64,000 nucleotides of DNA from Myxocyprinus asiaticus (Eukaryota > Chordata > Actinopteri > Cypriniformes > Catostomidae). The DNA is taken from assembly GCF_019703515.2 (NCBI RefSeq), contig NC_059372.1:20845931-20909930 (forward strand), read 5' to 3'. The notes under the pieces are model-generated. The model was not told where the DNA came from, did not search any database, and saw only the letters and a program-made list of their open reading frames with translations. Positions 44,928 to 56,191 of this stretch are shown in pieces; position 1 is the stretch's first letter; every line of letters starts with the position of its first letter. The translations under genes and the position numbers were made by a program.

Positions 44928-45556
44928 TATATACTCTGGCTGTGTGATTGGTTAGATTACATGAACTTGCTCCTCCCGAACCATGTTAATAAAACTACAT
45001 TTAATGATGGAATGTTCATTTTTGTCTGAACTATTCTTCAAAAGTAAGAATGAGGAAGTATAAATTTTAATTAGGTGCCACACATTGACGTGATCAAACA
45101 TAGACATGTTCAAACCACACTGTGACGTTTTAACTGACATATGAGGTCATGGTTTCACCTTTGGTTAGCTTATGAGTCATTTTTGATGACAGATTGGACT
45201 GATAGCACAGGGGTGCATACAGGGCCGTAGCAAGGAATTCTGGGCCCCCTGACCTTAAAAAAAAAAAAAAAAACTGTTTAGAATTTGTTGTGGGCCCCTA
45301 GAATCGTTACCACCGTTCACCCCACTAGCTACTGCCCAGGGTGCAGAAGACATCACAGAGAGGAATATATAACAAACAGTCATACTTTAGCTGATAGACA
45401 GGAGTTGTTGTGCAGGAAGCCACAAAAATAAATAAATAAATAAATAAATGGTGGCTGGAAAAAATAATGATTTTATATCAGCAGGTTTAGGGTGGCTGAA
45501 TAAGGCCAAGTTAAACAAGAGTACTACAGGTCTAAAGGGACACCTTAAGGGAAATG

Positions 45557-45600
<44 letters not shown>

Positions 45601-46344
45601 ATGAAGCAACATAATTTGTGTGAAAAGAAATAATAATGGAAGATTGTTTTGATAAAAAAAAAAAAAAATATTATTATTTTTTAAAAGGTGGCAAGGGAGC
45701 CTTTTACCCCTCATGATAGAAGCATTTGGCATTTTATAACATCTCAAGTATTCTATAAACAACTTAATCTCTTATCGTGATTGGTCAATGTCAATGTGAG
45801 CCCACTTTGAAACTTTTTCATAAATCTATTTGCCCCACTTAAGAAAAACAATGTGTTTTATAGGGGCCTTTAGCCCCTGCAACCAGGGCCGGATAATGAC
45901 TAGCAAGGTCTCCTGGACCAATTGTCTTTTAGGGCCCTCTCAGTCCAATTATCTTTCAAAGTTGAGATCCATGCAGCCAATTATCATTGATTTAATTCTC
46001 TTTTAATACCCGTTCTGTTATTTACAGTCAGATTAACTCAAACATACAGCATGGTCGTGGTAAAGAAACTGCTCAACTGAAACAGGTTTGCTGAACAGCC
46101 ACTGTTGTAAAAACTACAAATTATGCATACAAAAAACAAGAATGTAACAAAATGTGTAATGTGTAAACATGCATATATTTAAAGGGGCAGTAATACATTA
46201 TGACATATTTTAACTTCATCAAACACTTTAAATATAAAGAATTTAACAAATAGACTCCTACAGCATGTACATATGGGTTTGGTGAAACTTGACAAAAAGT
46301 TCAAGCAGTTCTGGCTCACGCTGCTATATCTTTTCTAACTCATC
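44928..46344. other. Non-coding, simple repeats
   Basis: No gene recognised. Holds a poly-A run (45258-45273), (aaat)n near 45428-45450 and an (AT)n tract at 45563-45598. Phrases like gggccccctgacctt suggest decayed repeat material. Confidence 0.4.
45563..45598. repeat. (AT)n microsatellite
   Basis: About 18 uninterrupted ta units. Confidence 0.9.
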
Positions 46345-46605
46345 TGAATAATGAGGTGCGTTCCATTCAGAAGTGATCATCCCTACGCCCTATTTCCTTT
46401 AAAGACTTTACCCTCCATGAGAGCTTTGAAGGGCTGAAAGGTGTGGGGCTTAAAAATAGTGGTTATTTGGTCATTTTATTGTAAATTCTGTTAGCAATGA
46501 CCCTACAGCTTGGCTACCATTATTATTCTCCCATCGAAAAGTCCTGTGAACGCATCATGTAAGACAAAATCCCTTAGAGTAGATTATATTAACAGAATTT
46601 TTTAA
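46345..46605. repeat. Dispersed repeat, member 2
   Basis: Same family and orientation as 32990-33265 (gcgttccattcagaagtgatcatccctacgccctatt; gctttgaagggctgaaaggtgtggggct). This copy has an extra ctttaaagactttaccctccatgag segment. Confidence 0.6.
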
Positions 46606-46696
46606 TGATCTTAGAGTCTGTTTTTGAATGTTCATGATTTCAAACTTCAGCGGTCAAAACTTACAAACAAGCCCTTTAATCTATTTTAAGATGCTC

Positions 46697-46723
46697 TCTT
46701 TCTTTCTTTCTTTCTTTCTTTCT
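46697..46723. repeat. (TTTC)n microsatellite
   Basis: Six to seven tandem ttctt/tttc units. Confidence 0.85.
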
Positions 46724-47182
46724 CTTACTGTAAGACCTCTACATATTTCCAACTTCAAGCATTTAAAACTACTTTAAACATTCAGACAAGGTTTTGTCAA
46801 ACCAACATTATAGTTTGTCTCGACAAACTTTAAGTTTCTAGGTCAGTACTTTTGTACCACACAAAATAAAATAGCAATATTTTCTTTTCCCAACCACCTA
46901 AGTCCAGTTATTTTTTGTAATATTGGGGAGAAATGCAGTTATAGCAATGAATAGTATAATAAATGTTTTTGTTCGACAGCACTTTTCATACAAAGCATAA
47001 AGCTTAACCCTATAATAGTCAGAAAATTCAAATTTTTTAAGAGTGGATAATTTGTTTTAAATGAGAAACAAAAGGGTCCTATAAGCGGGCTGGGGGCCCT
47101 CATAGTCACAGGGCCCTATTAAGGGGGTCTTGTATAAGCTGACAGCTGTGGGGTCCACATATTCAAGCATATATAAACATTT
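46724..47182. other. Unassigned AT-rich sequence
   Basis: No gene or defined repeat seen; gggccct-type phrases near 47085-47125 resemble those at 45240 and 45930. Confidence 0.35.
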
Positions 47183-47517
47183 GGGACCCACTTTATATTA
47201 GGTGGCATTAACTACTATGTACTTAACCATTTGATACAATGTACTCATTATGTACATACATGTTGTTGCATTTAAAACCATTTGTAGTTACACTGTTAAC
47301 TTTACCTCTAACCTAACCCTTACCCCAAAACCTAACTCTAACCCCTAACCCTAACCCTAACCCATCCTTACTCCCAAACCTACCCGTACCTCAACCTCAG
47401 AAGCAGCAAATGTGGGAATTTTGCAGAACAACATGTAGTTACACAGTAAATACATAGTCTTGTATGTATTTAATGTTAGTGCATAGTAGTTAAGGCCACT
47501 TAATATAAAGTGGCCCC
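47183..47517. mobile_element. MITE with a telomere-like core
   Basis: Left end gggacccactttatattaggtggcattaactactatg and right end catagtagttaaggccacttaatataaagtggcccc are inverted repeats. The centre (47310-47395) is rich in ccctaa units. No coding capacity. Confidence 0.75.
47341..47363. repeat. Interstitial telomere-like (CCCTAA)n
   Basis: Reads cccctaaccctaaccctaaccc, three perfect vertebrate telomere hexamers plus degenerate units on each side (ctctaacctaaccctt, cctaactctaa). Confidence 0.75.
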
Positions 47518-48356
47518 ACTGGCCCGGTCCGTAATACACCTATGCATGCAACAGGGGGCTTTCTACCCCAAATATTATCCTTTCACTTATTAGACAGTTA
47601 TTAAAAAACATTTATTTTAATGACCTCAAACAAAACTTAAAATGATACATAATTATTTTGTCTTAAAATAAATGTGTTAATTTGAGTAATTTGCAATATT
47701 GTAAAAAATATAAAAAATGATATAAAATTGCCTCAAAATCAACCTTTATGGGAACATTTTTGCTATTTAAATTTTGGGAGAAAATACATTTAAATATGCC
47801 TTTTACTTCGCGGGGCCTTTAGCCTCTTTGTACCCTACAGTAGATGTTCCATGATCATTATTCAGTGTTGGCACTGGAACAACTTTCCTATTAACCATTC
47901 AGTACCCTCGGTTTTAAAGAGGTTTATGTGGTAGGTTTATATCTTTGTTTGGTTAATGGGAATGTTCCGAAACAAGAACATTTCTTTCTTGGTTAAATCA
48001 CGTCTATATAAGCATAGACTAAACGGTCATGTGGTTGATCTGAGCTGTGCTCACCACTGGAATGAATGTACCTCACTTATGACGTTCTGCTGACATGTAG
48101 TGGCCAGCTAAGCAACTACACTCAGGATGTCCCGCCAGACTCTCTTGCTTTTTATTACAAAAATGGAAAAATGATTACATTATTAAATTAAATCTTTCAT
48201 AGTTCTGAATCCAAAACCCAAATCAGATCTCAGATTTTTGTCTGTTATGGGATGTTTCACTTGTGTGAGGCGACATCATCGCTGATGATTGGAATTATAG
48301 CCATACGAGGGAGACAAAGTTTAAAATGTTGCCAACGCGGCCTTGCACTAAAACGT
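47518..48356. other. No feature recognised
   Basis: AT-rich, without coding frames or repeats that I can name. Confidence 0.4.
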
Positions 48357-48900
48357 TAAAGGGATAGTTATAGTGCACTCAAAAATGAAAATTCTCTCAT
48401 TATTTATTAACCCTCAGATGCCATCCCAGGTGTGTATGTCTTTCTTTCTACAGCAGAACACATACAAAGATTTTTTAATAATAAAATAGTTCAGCTCTAT
48501 AGGTCCATACAATGCAACTGAATGGTGATCAGATTTGTAGCACCAAAAATCACATAAAGGAAACATAAATCTGGTTAAATCTATATCTTCAGAAAAAATA
48601 TGCTAGGTGTGGGTGAGAAACAGAAGTCTTTTTACTCTAAATCTCCACTTTCACTTTCAGATGTGAACGTGAAACTAATCAGGAAACACTTGTGGCTTTC
48701 AGATGTAAAAGTGAAAGTGGAGATTGTGGACAAATATCTGATCATTCACTTGCATTGTATGGACCTACAGAGCTGAAATATTATTCTAAAAATCGTAGTT
48801 TGTGTAATACTGAAGTAAGAAAGTCATAAACATCTGGGATGGCATGAGGGTGAGTAAATGATGAGATAATTTTCATTTTTGGGTGAACAATCCCTTAAAG
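48357..48900. mobile_element. Palindromic MITE abutting the truncated DIRS
   Basis: Ends taaagggatagtta...ctcaaaaatgaaaattctctcat and atgagataattttcatttttgggtgaacaatcccttaaa pair; the inner stem actctaaatctccactttcactttcag (48635) pairs with ctttcagatgtaaaagtgaaagtggagatt (48697). It stands exactly where the DIRS copy is cut off. Confidence 0.75.
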
Positions 48901-48921
48901 AGGCAGTGCCAGCGGTTGTGG

Positions 48922-49462
48922 AAGTGAGAGCAGTCAGGAGAGCAGTCTTCAAGGAGAGTGCCTTAAGCTCAGCTGACTGCAAAGGCTCAAAGGGGGCTCT
49001 CTGTAGACCCTGAAGAACTACAGAGAGGTCCCATGAGGGAACGAGGCGTGGTCTGGAGGGGTTCAGCTTCCTGGCGCCTCTCAGGAACCTGATGATCAGG
49101 TCGTGCTTCCCTAAGGACTTACCGTCCACTGTGTCATGGTGTGCTGCTATAGAAGGAAAGCACCGATCCGACTGCGCATCTCTGGGGGTCTTCCCGTCGG
49201 GAAGAACACCACTTAGCGAACAGTGTTCCCTGTTCCGTCCAGGGGCCAGACATGGAGATTCGAGAGGTCTGGTCGCGGGTGCCAGATGGTGCCCCGTCCC
49301 TGAGAAAGAAGGTCCTTCCTCAGGGGAATTCGCCCGGGGGGGGGCTGTCGCGAGGAGTGTGAGATCTGAGATCCACGTCTGAGTGGGCCAGTAGGGTGCT
49401 ACCAGGACGATCTGCCCCTCGGCCTCCCTGACCTTGCACAGAGTCTGTGCAAGTAGGCTCAC
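48922..49462 (-). pseudogene. DIRS pol tail and truncated recombinase (copy 2)
   Basis: The frame carries VAPYWPTQTWISDLTLL, then by an internal shortening runs into LQGLQRAPFEPLQSAELKAL and KTALLTALTS, homologous to copy 1 at 8330-8420. All catalytic recombinase residues lie beyond the truncation. Confidence 0.7.
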
Positions 49463-49591
49463 TGGGGGAAACGCATATTTGCACAGGCCAGGGGGCCAGC
49501 TGTTTGCCAGCGCGTCTATGCCGAGAGGTGCCTCGGTCAGGGCGTACCAGAGCGGGCAGTAGGAGGATTCTTGGGAGGCGAACAGGTCTAC

Positions 49592-50966
49592 CTATGCCTG
49601 TCCGAATCGACTACAGATCAACTGGACCACCTGAGGGTGGAGTCTCCACTCTCCCCTGAGGGTAACCTGCCATGACAGTGCGTCCGCTGCAGTGTTGAGG
49701 TCGCTTGGGATGTGAGTGGCTCGCAGCGACTTGAGGTACTGCTGACTCCAGAGGAGGAGACAGCGGGCGAGTTGTAACAAACAACGAGAGTGCAGACCGC
49801 CTTGCCGGTTGACATATGCTACCGTTGCCGTGTTGTCTGTCCGAACTAACACGTGCTTGCCCTGGATCAACGGCCGGAACCTCCGCAGGGCAAGCAGAAT
49901 TGCCAGCAACTCAAGGCAGTTGATGTACCAATGCAGCCACGGGCCCGTCCATAAGCCGGCAGCAGCGTGCCCATTGCAAACAGCGCCCCAGCCTGTTCTG
50001 GAGGTGTCTGTCGTGACCACGACGCACCTGGAGACCTGCTCTAGGGGAACGCCTGCCCAGAGAAACGTGAGGTCAGTCCAAGGGCTGAAGAGGCGGTGAC
50101 AGACCAGCGTGATGACCACGCGATGTGTCCCGCGGCGCCATGCCCATCTCGGGACTCGAGTCTGAAGTCAGTGCTGAAGCGGTCTCATATGCATCAACCC
50201 GAGCGGGGTGGCAACCGCTGAGGATGCCACATGCCCCAGGAGCCTCTGAAAGAGTTTCAGTGGAACTGCTGTTTTCTGTTTGAACGCCTTCAAAGAGGTC
50301 AGCACCGACTGTGCACGCTCGTTCATGAGGCGTGCCATCAACGAGACTGAGAAAAGAGATGCTCTGAACTGGGAGGAGCTTGCTCTTTTCCCAGTTGACC
50401 CGAAGCCCTAGTCGGCTGAGGTGCGAGAGCACCAAGTCCCTGTGTGCACACCACACATCCCGAGAGCGAGCTAGGATTAGCCAACCATCAGGATAGTTGA
50501 GGATGCGAATGCCCACTTCCCTTAGCGGGGCAAGGGCTGCCTCTGCGAACTTCGTGAAGTGAGGGCACAAGGACAGATCGGAAGGGAGGACCTTGTACTG
50601 ATAACCCCAACCCACGAATGCAAACCGCAGGAAGGGTGTGTGTCGAGGTAGAATCGAGACGTGGAAATACGCATCCTTCAGGTCTACCGCCGCGAACCAA
50701 TCTTGATGCCGGACGCTCGCTAGAGTGCGTCTTTGCGTCAGCATCTAGGACGGTAGTCTGTGTAAAGCCCGGTTCAGTACTCGCAGGTCCAAGACTGGCC
50801 GCAACCCACCGCCTTTTTTCGGTACAATGAAGTAGGGGCTGTAAAACCCCTTCTTCATCACGGCCGGAGGGACAATCTCGTCAGACGTACCGGCGGGTGG
50901 GGCCTCGTGGCGGGGCGGAGTCTGAGGTGCCACACCGTGTCGTGGCCGTGCTGAGTTCAGGGACAT
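49592..50966 (-). pseudogene. DIRS reverse transcriptase and RNase H (copy 2), RT active site altered
   Basis: RT: FYSPYFIVPKKGGGLRPVLD at about 50846, a single in-frame stop after LHRLPS (50745), then VDLKDAYFHV (first Asp) and FRFAFVGWGYQYKVLP. The catalytic box expected as YLDDW reads YPDGW near 50487, losing the second Asp. RNase H follows in an overlapping frame (49592-50119), itself unbroken, with VVVTTDTSRTGWGA, CLELL, VRTDNTATVAYVN and NTAADALS. A stop, a frameshift and the altered active site show the enzyme is dead. Confidence 0.8.
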
Positions 50967-50978
50967 CGAAGTACTTAC

Positions 50979-52785
50979 CTAGCTCCTTGTGACCACCCCC
51001 GGAACAGCCTGGGACGGGGGAGGAAGAGGCCTGTCCTCGTGACCCGTGGAGACTGTCACATCGGGGGCGGATTTGTGCCATAGCTGGGCGCTCAGGGGCG
51101 GGGAGACTGCCGCTGGAGCGCCAAACCTGCCAAATAGAGTGGTGGACGGTGGTCGTGATGACGGCCGTGCACACCGGATATGTGACCCAGGGATCAAGGA
51201 AACCGCTCTTGCTGAACTCTTGGGTACTGCAGCCACTTGAGCATGCAGCGCAATTAAATGCAAAGGTAACAAAAGATTCTCCTCCCGGCCCTTGACCGGG
51301 GGATGGAGTGGTCTGCTTATCAGCTCCAGAGCAGCGGGTTTCGTCGTCCCTGGGTCGCCCGCCTCAGGGGTGCTTCGAAGCCTTTCGCGGGTTCTTGGCG
51401 GCCGCGAGACGGGTGGCGTCTGCTTCCTGCGGTGGGCTCCAAGCCGGGTCCAGGCTGCAGGGGCGGGCTGCGGCGGAGCCGGTGCAGTCACCGCAGGGGG
51501 ACGCCCTTGGCGACGAGCAGACGGGGTGCGGGATCTTGAGCCACGCCAGGGCAGGATGTGCCGGATAACCTCCGTCTGCTGCTTCACCACTGAGAACTGC
51601 TGGGCAAAGTCCTCGGTGTCGCTGGACTGGCCAACTTGGGAAATGGGGGCAGCAAGGAACCGTGCCTTGTCGGCCTCTCCCATCTCAACCAGGTTGAGCC
51701 AAAGGTGGCACTCCTGGACCACCAAGGTGGACATCGCCCGCCTGAGAGACCGCAGCGTGACCTTCGTCACCCGGAGAGCGAGGTCGGTCGCAGAGCACAG
51801 CTTCTGCATCAATCCCGGGGCAGAACTACCCTCGTGCAGTTCCTTTAGCACCTTATCGGACTTGCAGGAGAGCCATGGCGTGCAGGGTGAAGGTGGCTTG
51901 TCCAGCGGCACCATAGGCCTTGGCCATCAGAGATGACGTAAACCTACAGGCCTTGGATGGGAGCTTTGGGGGCCCGCGCCAGGTGGCGGCGCTCTGCGGG
52001 AATAAGTGCACCGCTCTGCACATTTATCCACCGGGGGGATTGCCGAATAGCCCTTGGCCGCCCCACCATCGAGGGTAGTGAGGGCGGGGAAGCTGAAAGA
52101 TCGGGACCAAGCAGTAAAAAGTGCCTCCCCACGACCTTGTCAGCTCTTCATGCACTTCCGGGAAGAAAGGAATGGGGGCGGGGCATGGCTTTGAGCAGCG
52201 CCGCGAGCCCAGGAACCATTCATCGAGCCGTGAGGGTTCAGGGGAGAGTGGAGGGTTCCACTCTAGCCCGATACATGCAGCTGCCCGGGAAAGCATGTCG
52301 TCATCTCCGCGTCAGCCTGTGACTGGGCGACCGCACCCAACTGGACAAGCCCGCTCTCAGATGCTGCGCTCGAGAGATCATCGCTTTTGTGGGCTCTGAA
52401 TAAGAGGTCGAACTCGCCGTGAGATGAGCCGGCGGACTCATCTGGAAGCCCGATTGGGGCAGACGAGCGTGCTGGGGAATGAGGGGGATACCCGGCGGAG
52501 GCGGTCCTATTGGGGTCCCCAAATTGCACCCAGTGCTAGCCGCGCTGGCCTCATACCCGTGGGTAGAAGGACCAAGGCGGGGAGCCTCTGGGGTGGCTTG
52601 CTTTCTTACGAAGGTAAGCCGCGACCGCATCGTTGTCATGGACATGTTCTTGCAATGAGTACATGACCCATCCGCGAATGCTGTCTCCACATGAGCAGTG
52701 CCCAGACACGAAAGACAGTGATCGTGACAGTCAGAAGGCGAGAGATAACGAGCGCAACCTGGAATAACACACAAAGGAAAGGCAT
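50979..52785 (-). pseudogene. DIRS gag-like ORF (copy 2)
   Basis: The N-terminal piece (from 52785) reads CVIPGCARYLSPSDCHDHC LSC and CTHC after a one-base shift relative to copy 1's start. The C-terminal piece at 50979-51914 is 311 residues, with LKELHEGSSAPGLMQKL, a hydrophobic WLNLVEMGEADKARFL part and a long Pro/Arg-rich tail ending before RT. A frame change separates the two. It shows what copy 1 has lost. Confidence 0.65.
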
Positions 52786-53132
52786 CTTTAAAAAGACGCG
52801 TCTTTAAAAAGACGTACCGTGTGTGCCGCTCTTTTAGAGAAATATACTCTTTTTATTTCTGCCGAAGTGCCCAGGGGCATTCTCTGCAGTGCACTAGTGC
52901 AGAGGAGGGAGAAGCCACTGCAATGCACCATCAGATCCAGCAGAGGTGAATGAACAGTCATGGGAATTCAGCTCAGTGTGCATTACTGTTCGGCTCCGAA
53001 GAGAAAATCTGAATGAGTGGTTGCATACCAGCTCCTTTTATACCCGTATGTTCCGGGGAATGGTATGTAAATACCACTCGCCAATTTTCATTGGTCTTTT
53101 TTAAAAGACCAGAGGTGTTTCGGGCTCCCAAG

Positions 53133-53188
53133 AGTGACCCCTAGTGTCACTAAATCGACACAATGTCGAGTGAGTGACAGAGAGGGAA
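53133..53188 (-). repeat. DIRS copy 2 terminal repeat at the satellite junction
   Basis: Plus strand cccctagtgtcactaaatcgacacaatgtcgagtgagtgacagagagggaac equals the copy 1 terminal repeat with a few changes; satellite sequence (cagcgtcattt) begins immediately after. Confidence 0.85.
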
Positions 53189-53330
53189 CCAGCGTCATTT
53201 AATAGAGTAGGACAGTGCTCAACTTTCACAACCATTAATTTTAACCCTAGTGTTTGAATACGGAACTGCATGTCTAAAATGTACATTCTTTTTGTAATTG
53301 CTTTATTGCTGAAGGAGACAGAAGCACGAA

Positions 53331-56191
53331 ACCAGCGTCATTCAATAGAGTAGGACAGTGTGCAACTTTCACAACTTTTCATTTTACCCCTATTGGTTGA
53401 ATAGGTAACTGCATGTCCAAAATTAACCTTCTTTTTGTAATAGCTTTTGTGTTGAAGGAGATAGAGGCACAAAACCAGCGTCATTCAATAGAGGAGGACA
53501 GTGCGAAACTTTCACAACCATTAGTTTTACCCCTCGTAGTTGAATAGAGAACTGCATGTCCAAAATTAACATTCTTTTTGTCATAGCTTTTTTGTTGAAG
53601 GAGATATAGACATGAAACCAGAGTCATTCAGTTGAAGAGGACAGTGCGCAACTTTCACAACCATTAGTTTTACCCCTCGTGGTTGAATAGGGAACAGCAT
53701 GTCCAAAATTAACATTCTTTTTTTCATAGCTTTTTTATTGAAGGAGATATAGACATGAAATCGACGTCATTCAATAGACGAGGACAGTGTACAACTTTCA
53801 CGACCATTCATTTTACCCCCTAGAGGTTGAATATGGAACTGCATGTCTAAAATGAACTTTGTTTTTATAATAGCTTTTTTGCTGAAGGATATATAGACAT
53901 GAAATCAATGTCATTCAATAGATGAGGACAGTGCACAACTTTCACAACCATTTGTTTTACCCCCTAGAGGTTGAATATGAACTGCATGTCCAAAATTAAC
54001 CTTCTTTTGTAATAGCTTTTTTGTAGAAGGAGATAGAGGCATGAAGCCAGTGTCATTCAAAAGAGGAGGACAGTGCGCAACTTTTACAATCATTAGTTTT
54101 ACCCCTCATGGTTGAATAGGGAACTGCATGTCCAAAATTAACATTCTTTTTGTAATAGCTTTTTTGTTGAAGGAGATATAGACATGAAATCGATGTCATT
54201 CAAAAAACAAGGACGGTGCGCAACTTTCACAAAAATTAGTTTTACCCCTAGAGGTTGAATACGGAACTGCATGTCTAAAATGAACATTCTTTTTGTAATA
54301 GCTTTTTTGTTGAAGGAGATAGAGGCATGAAGCCAGCATCATTCAAAAGAGGAGGACAGTGCACAACTTTCACAACTTTTCATTTTACCCCTAGTGCTTG
54401 AATAGGTAACTGCATGTCCAAAATTTCCCTTCTTTTTGTAATAGCTTTTTTGTTGAAGGAGATAGAGCCATGAAACCAGAGTCATTCAGTTGAAGAGGAC
54501 AGTGCGCAACTTTCACAACCATTAGTTTTACCCCTCGTGGTTGAATAGGGAACAGCATGTCCAAAATTATCATTCTTTTTGTCATAGCTTTTTTGTTGAA
54601 GGAGATATAGACATGAAATCGATGTCATTCAATAGACGAGGACAGTGTGCAACTTTCACAACCATTAGTTTTACCCCCTAGAGGTTGAATATGGAACTGC
54701 ATGTCTAAAATGAACTTTGTTTTTATAATAGCTTTTTTGTTGAAGGAGATATAGACATGAAATCGATGTCATTCAATAGATGAGGACAGTGCACAACTTT
54801 CACAACCATTCGTTTAACTCCCTAGAGGTTGAATATGAACTGCATGTCTAAAATTAACATTCTTTTGTAATAGCATTTTTGTTGAAGGAGATAGAGGCAC
54901 GAAACCAGCATCATTCAATAGAGTAGGACAGTGCACAACTCTCACAACTTTTCATTTTACCCCCTAGAGGTTGAATATGAACTGCATGTCTAAAATTAAC
55001 ATTCTTTTGTAATAGCTTTTTTGTTGAAGGAGATAGAGGCACGAAACCAGCGTCATTCAATAGAGTAGGACAGTGCGCAACTCTCACAACTTTTCATTTT
55101 ACCCCTAGTGGTTGAATAGTAAACTGCATTTCCAAAATTAACTTTCTTTTTGTAATAGCTTTTTTTGTTGAAGGAGATAGAGGCACGAAACCAGCATCAT
55201 TCAATAGAAGAGGACAGTGTGAAACTTTCACAACCATTAGTTTTACACCTCGTGGTTGAACAGGGAACAGCTTGTCCAAAATTAACATTCTTTTTGTCAT
55301 AGCTTTTTTGTTGAAGGAGATATAGACATGAAATCAGAGTCATTCAATAGACGAGGACAGTGCACAACTTTCACAACCATTCGTTTTACCCCCTAGAGGT
55401 TGAATATGGAACTGCATGTCTAAAATGAACTTTGTTTTTATAATAGCTTTTTTGTTGAAGGAGATATAGACATAAAATCGATGTCATTCAATAGACGAGG
55501 ACAGTGCACAACTTTCACAACCATTCGTTTTACCCCCTAGAGGTTGAATATGAACTGCATGTCTAAAATTAACATTCTTTTGTAATAGCTTTTTTGTTGA
55601 AGGAGATAGAGGCACGAAACCAGCGTCATTCAATAGAGTAGGACAGTGCGCAACTCTCACAACTTTTCATTTTACCCCTAGTGGTTGAATAGTGAACTGC
55701 ATTTCCAAAATTAACTTTCTTTTTGTAATAGCTTTTTTTGTTGAAGGAGATAGAGGCACGAAACCAGCATCATTCAATAGAAGAGGACAGTGTGAAACTT
55801 TCACAACCATTAGCTTTATCCCTTGTGGTTGAATAGGGAACTGTATGTCCAAAATTAACTTTCTTTTTGTAATTGCTTTTTTGTTGAAGGAGATAGAGGC
55901 ATAAAACCAGCATTATTCAATAGAGTAGGACAGTGTGCAACTTTCACAACCATTCATTTTACCCCTACTGGTTGAATAGGGAACTGTATTTCCAAAATTA
56001 ACATTCTTTTTGTAATTGCTTTTTTGTTGAAGGAGATAGAGACACGAAACCAGCATCATGCAATAGAGGTGGACAGTGCGCAACTTTCACAACCATTCGT
56101 TTTAACCCTAGTGTTTGAATACGGAACTGCATGTCTAAAATGTACATTCTTTTTGTAATAGCTTTATTGCTGAAGGAGACAGAAGCACGAA
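53331..56191. repeat. Higher-order repeat unit 1 (20 monomers)
   Basis: Monomer starts at about 53331, 53474, 53617, 53760, 53904, 54046, 54189, 54332, 54475, 54618, 54761, 54904, 55046, 55189, 55332, 55477, 55619, 55762, 55905 and 56049. The partial monomer before it (53189-53330) matches the twentieth type. Private change: cccctcatgg at about 54102 where the others read cccctcgtgg. Confidence 0.9.

Larger units (their letters stand above)
48922..53188 (-). mobile_element. DIRS-type retrotransposon, copy 2 (3' truncated)
   Basis: On the minus strand from the terminal repeat at 53188: gag (52785 down to about 50980), reverse transcriptase (50966-50073), RNase H and tail (50119-49250), then the start of the recombinase. 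It matches copy 1 closely but keeps RT and lacks most of the recombinase, the right terminal repeat and internal complementary region. The break is inside the recombinase codons LLTALTS at about 48922, followed by about 20 unrelated bases and the MITE. Confidence 0.87.

Noticed and set aside
47310..47395. Evidence of an ancient chromosome fusion from telomeric repeats
   Set aside because: The repeats are few, degenerate and enclosed within the inverted ends of a MITE, which explains them better.
51292..51936. 214-codon plus-strand frame across DIRS copy 2
   Set aside because: It is the antisense of the Pro/Arg-rich gag tail on the minus strand; its composition is explained by that and no domain is visible.
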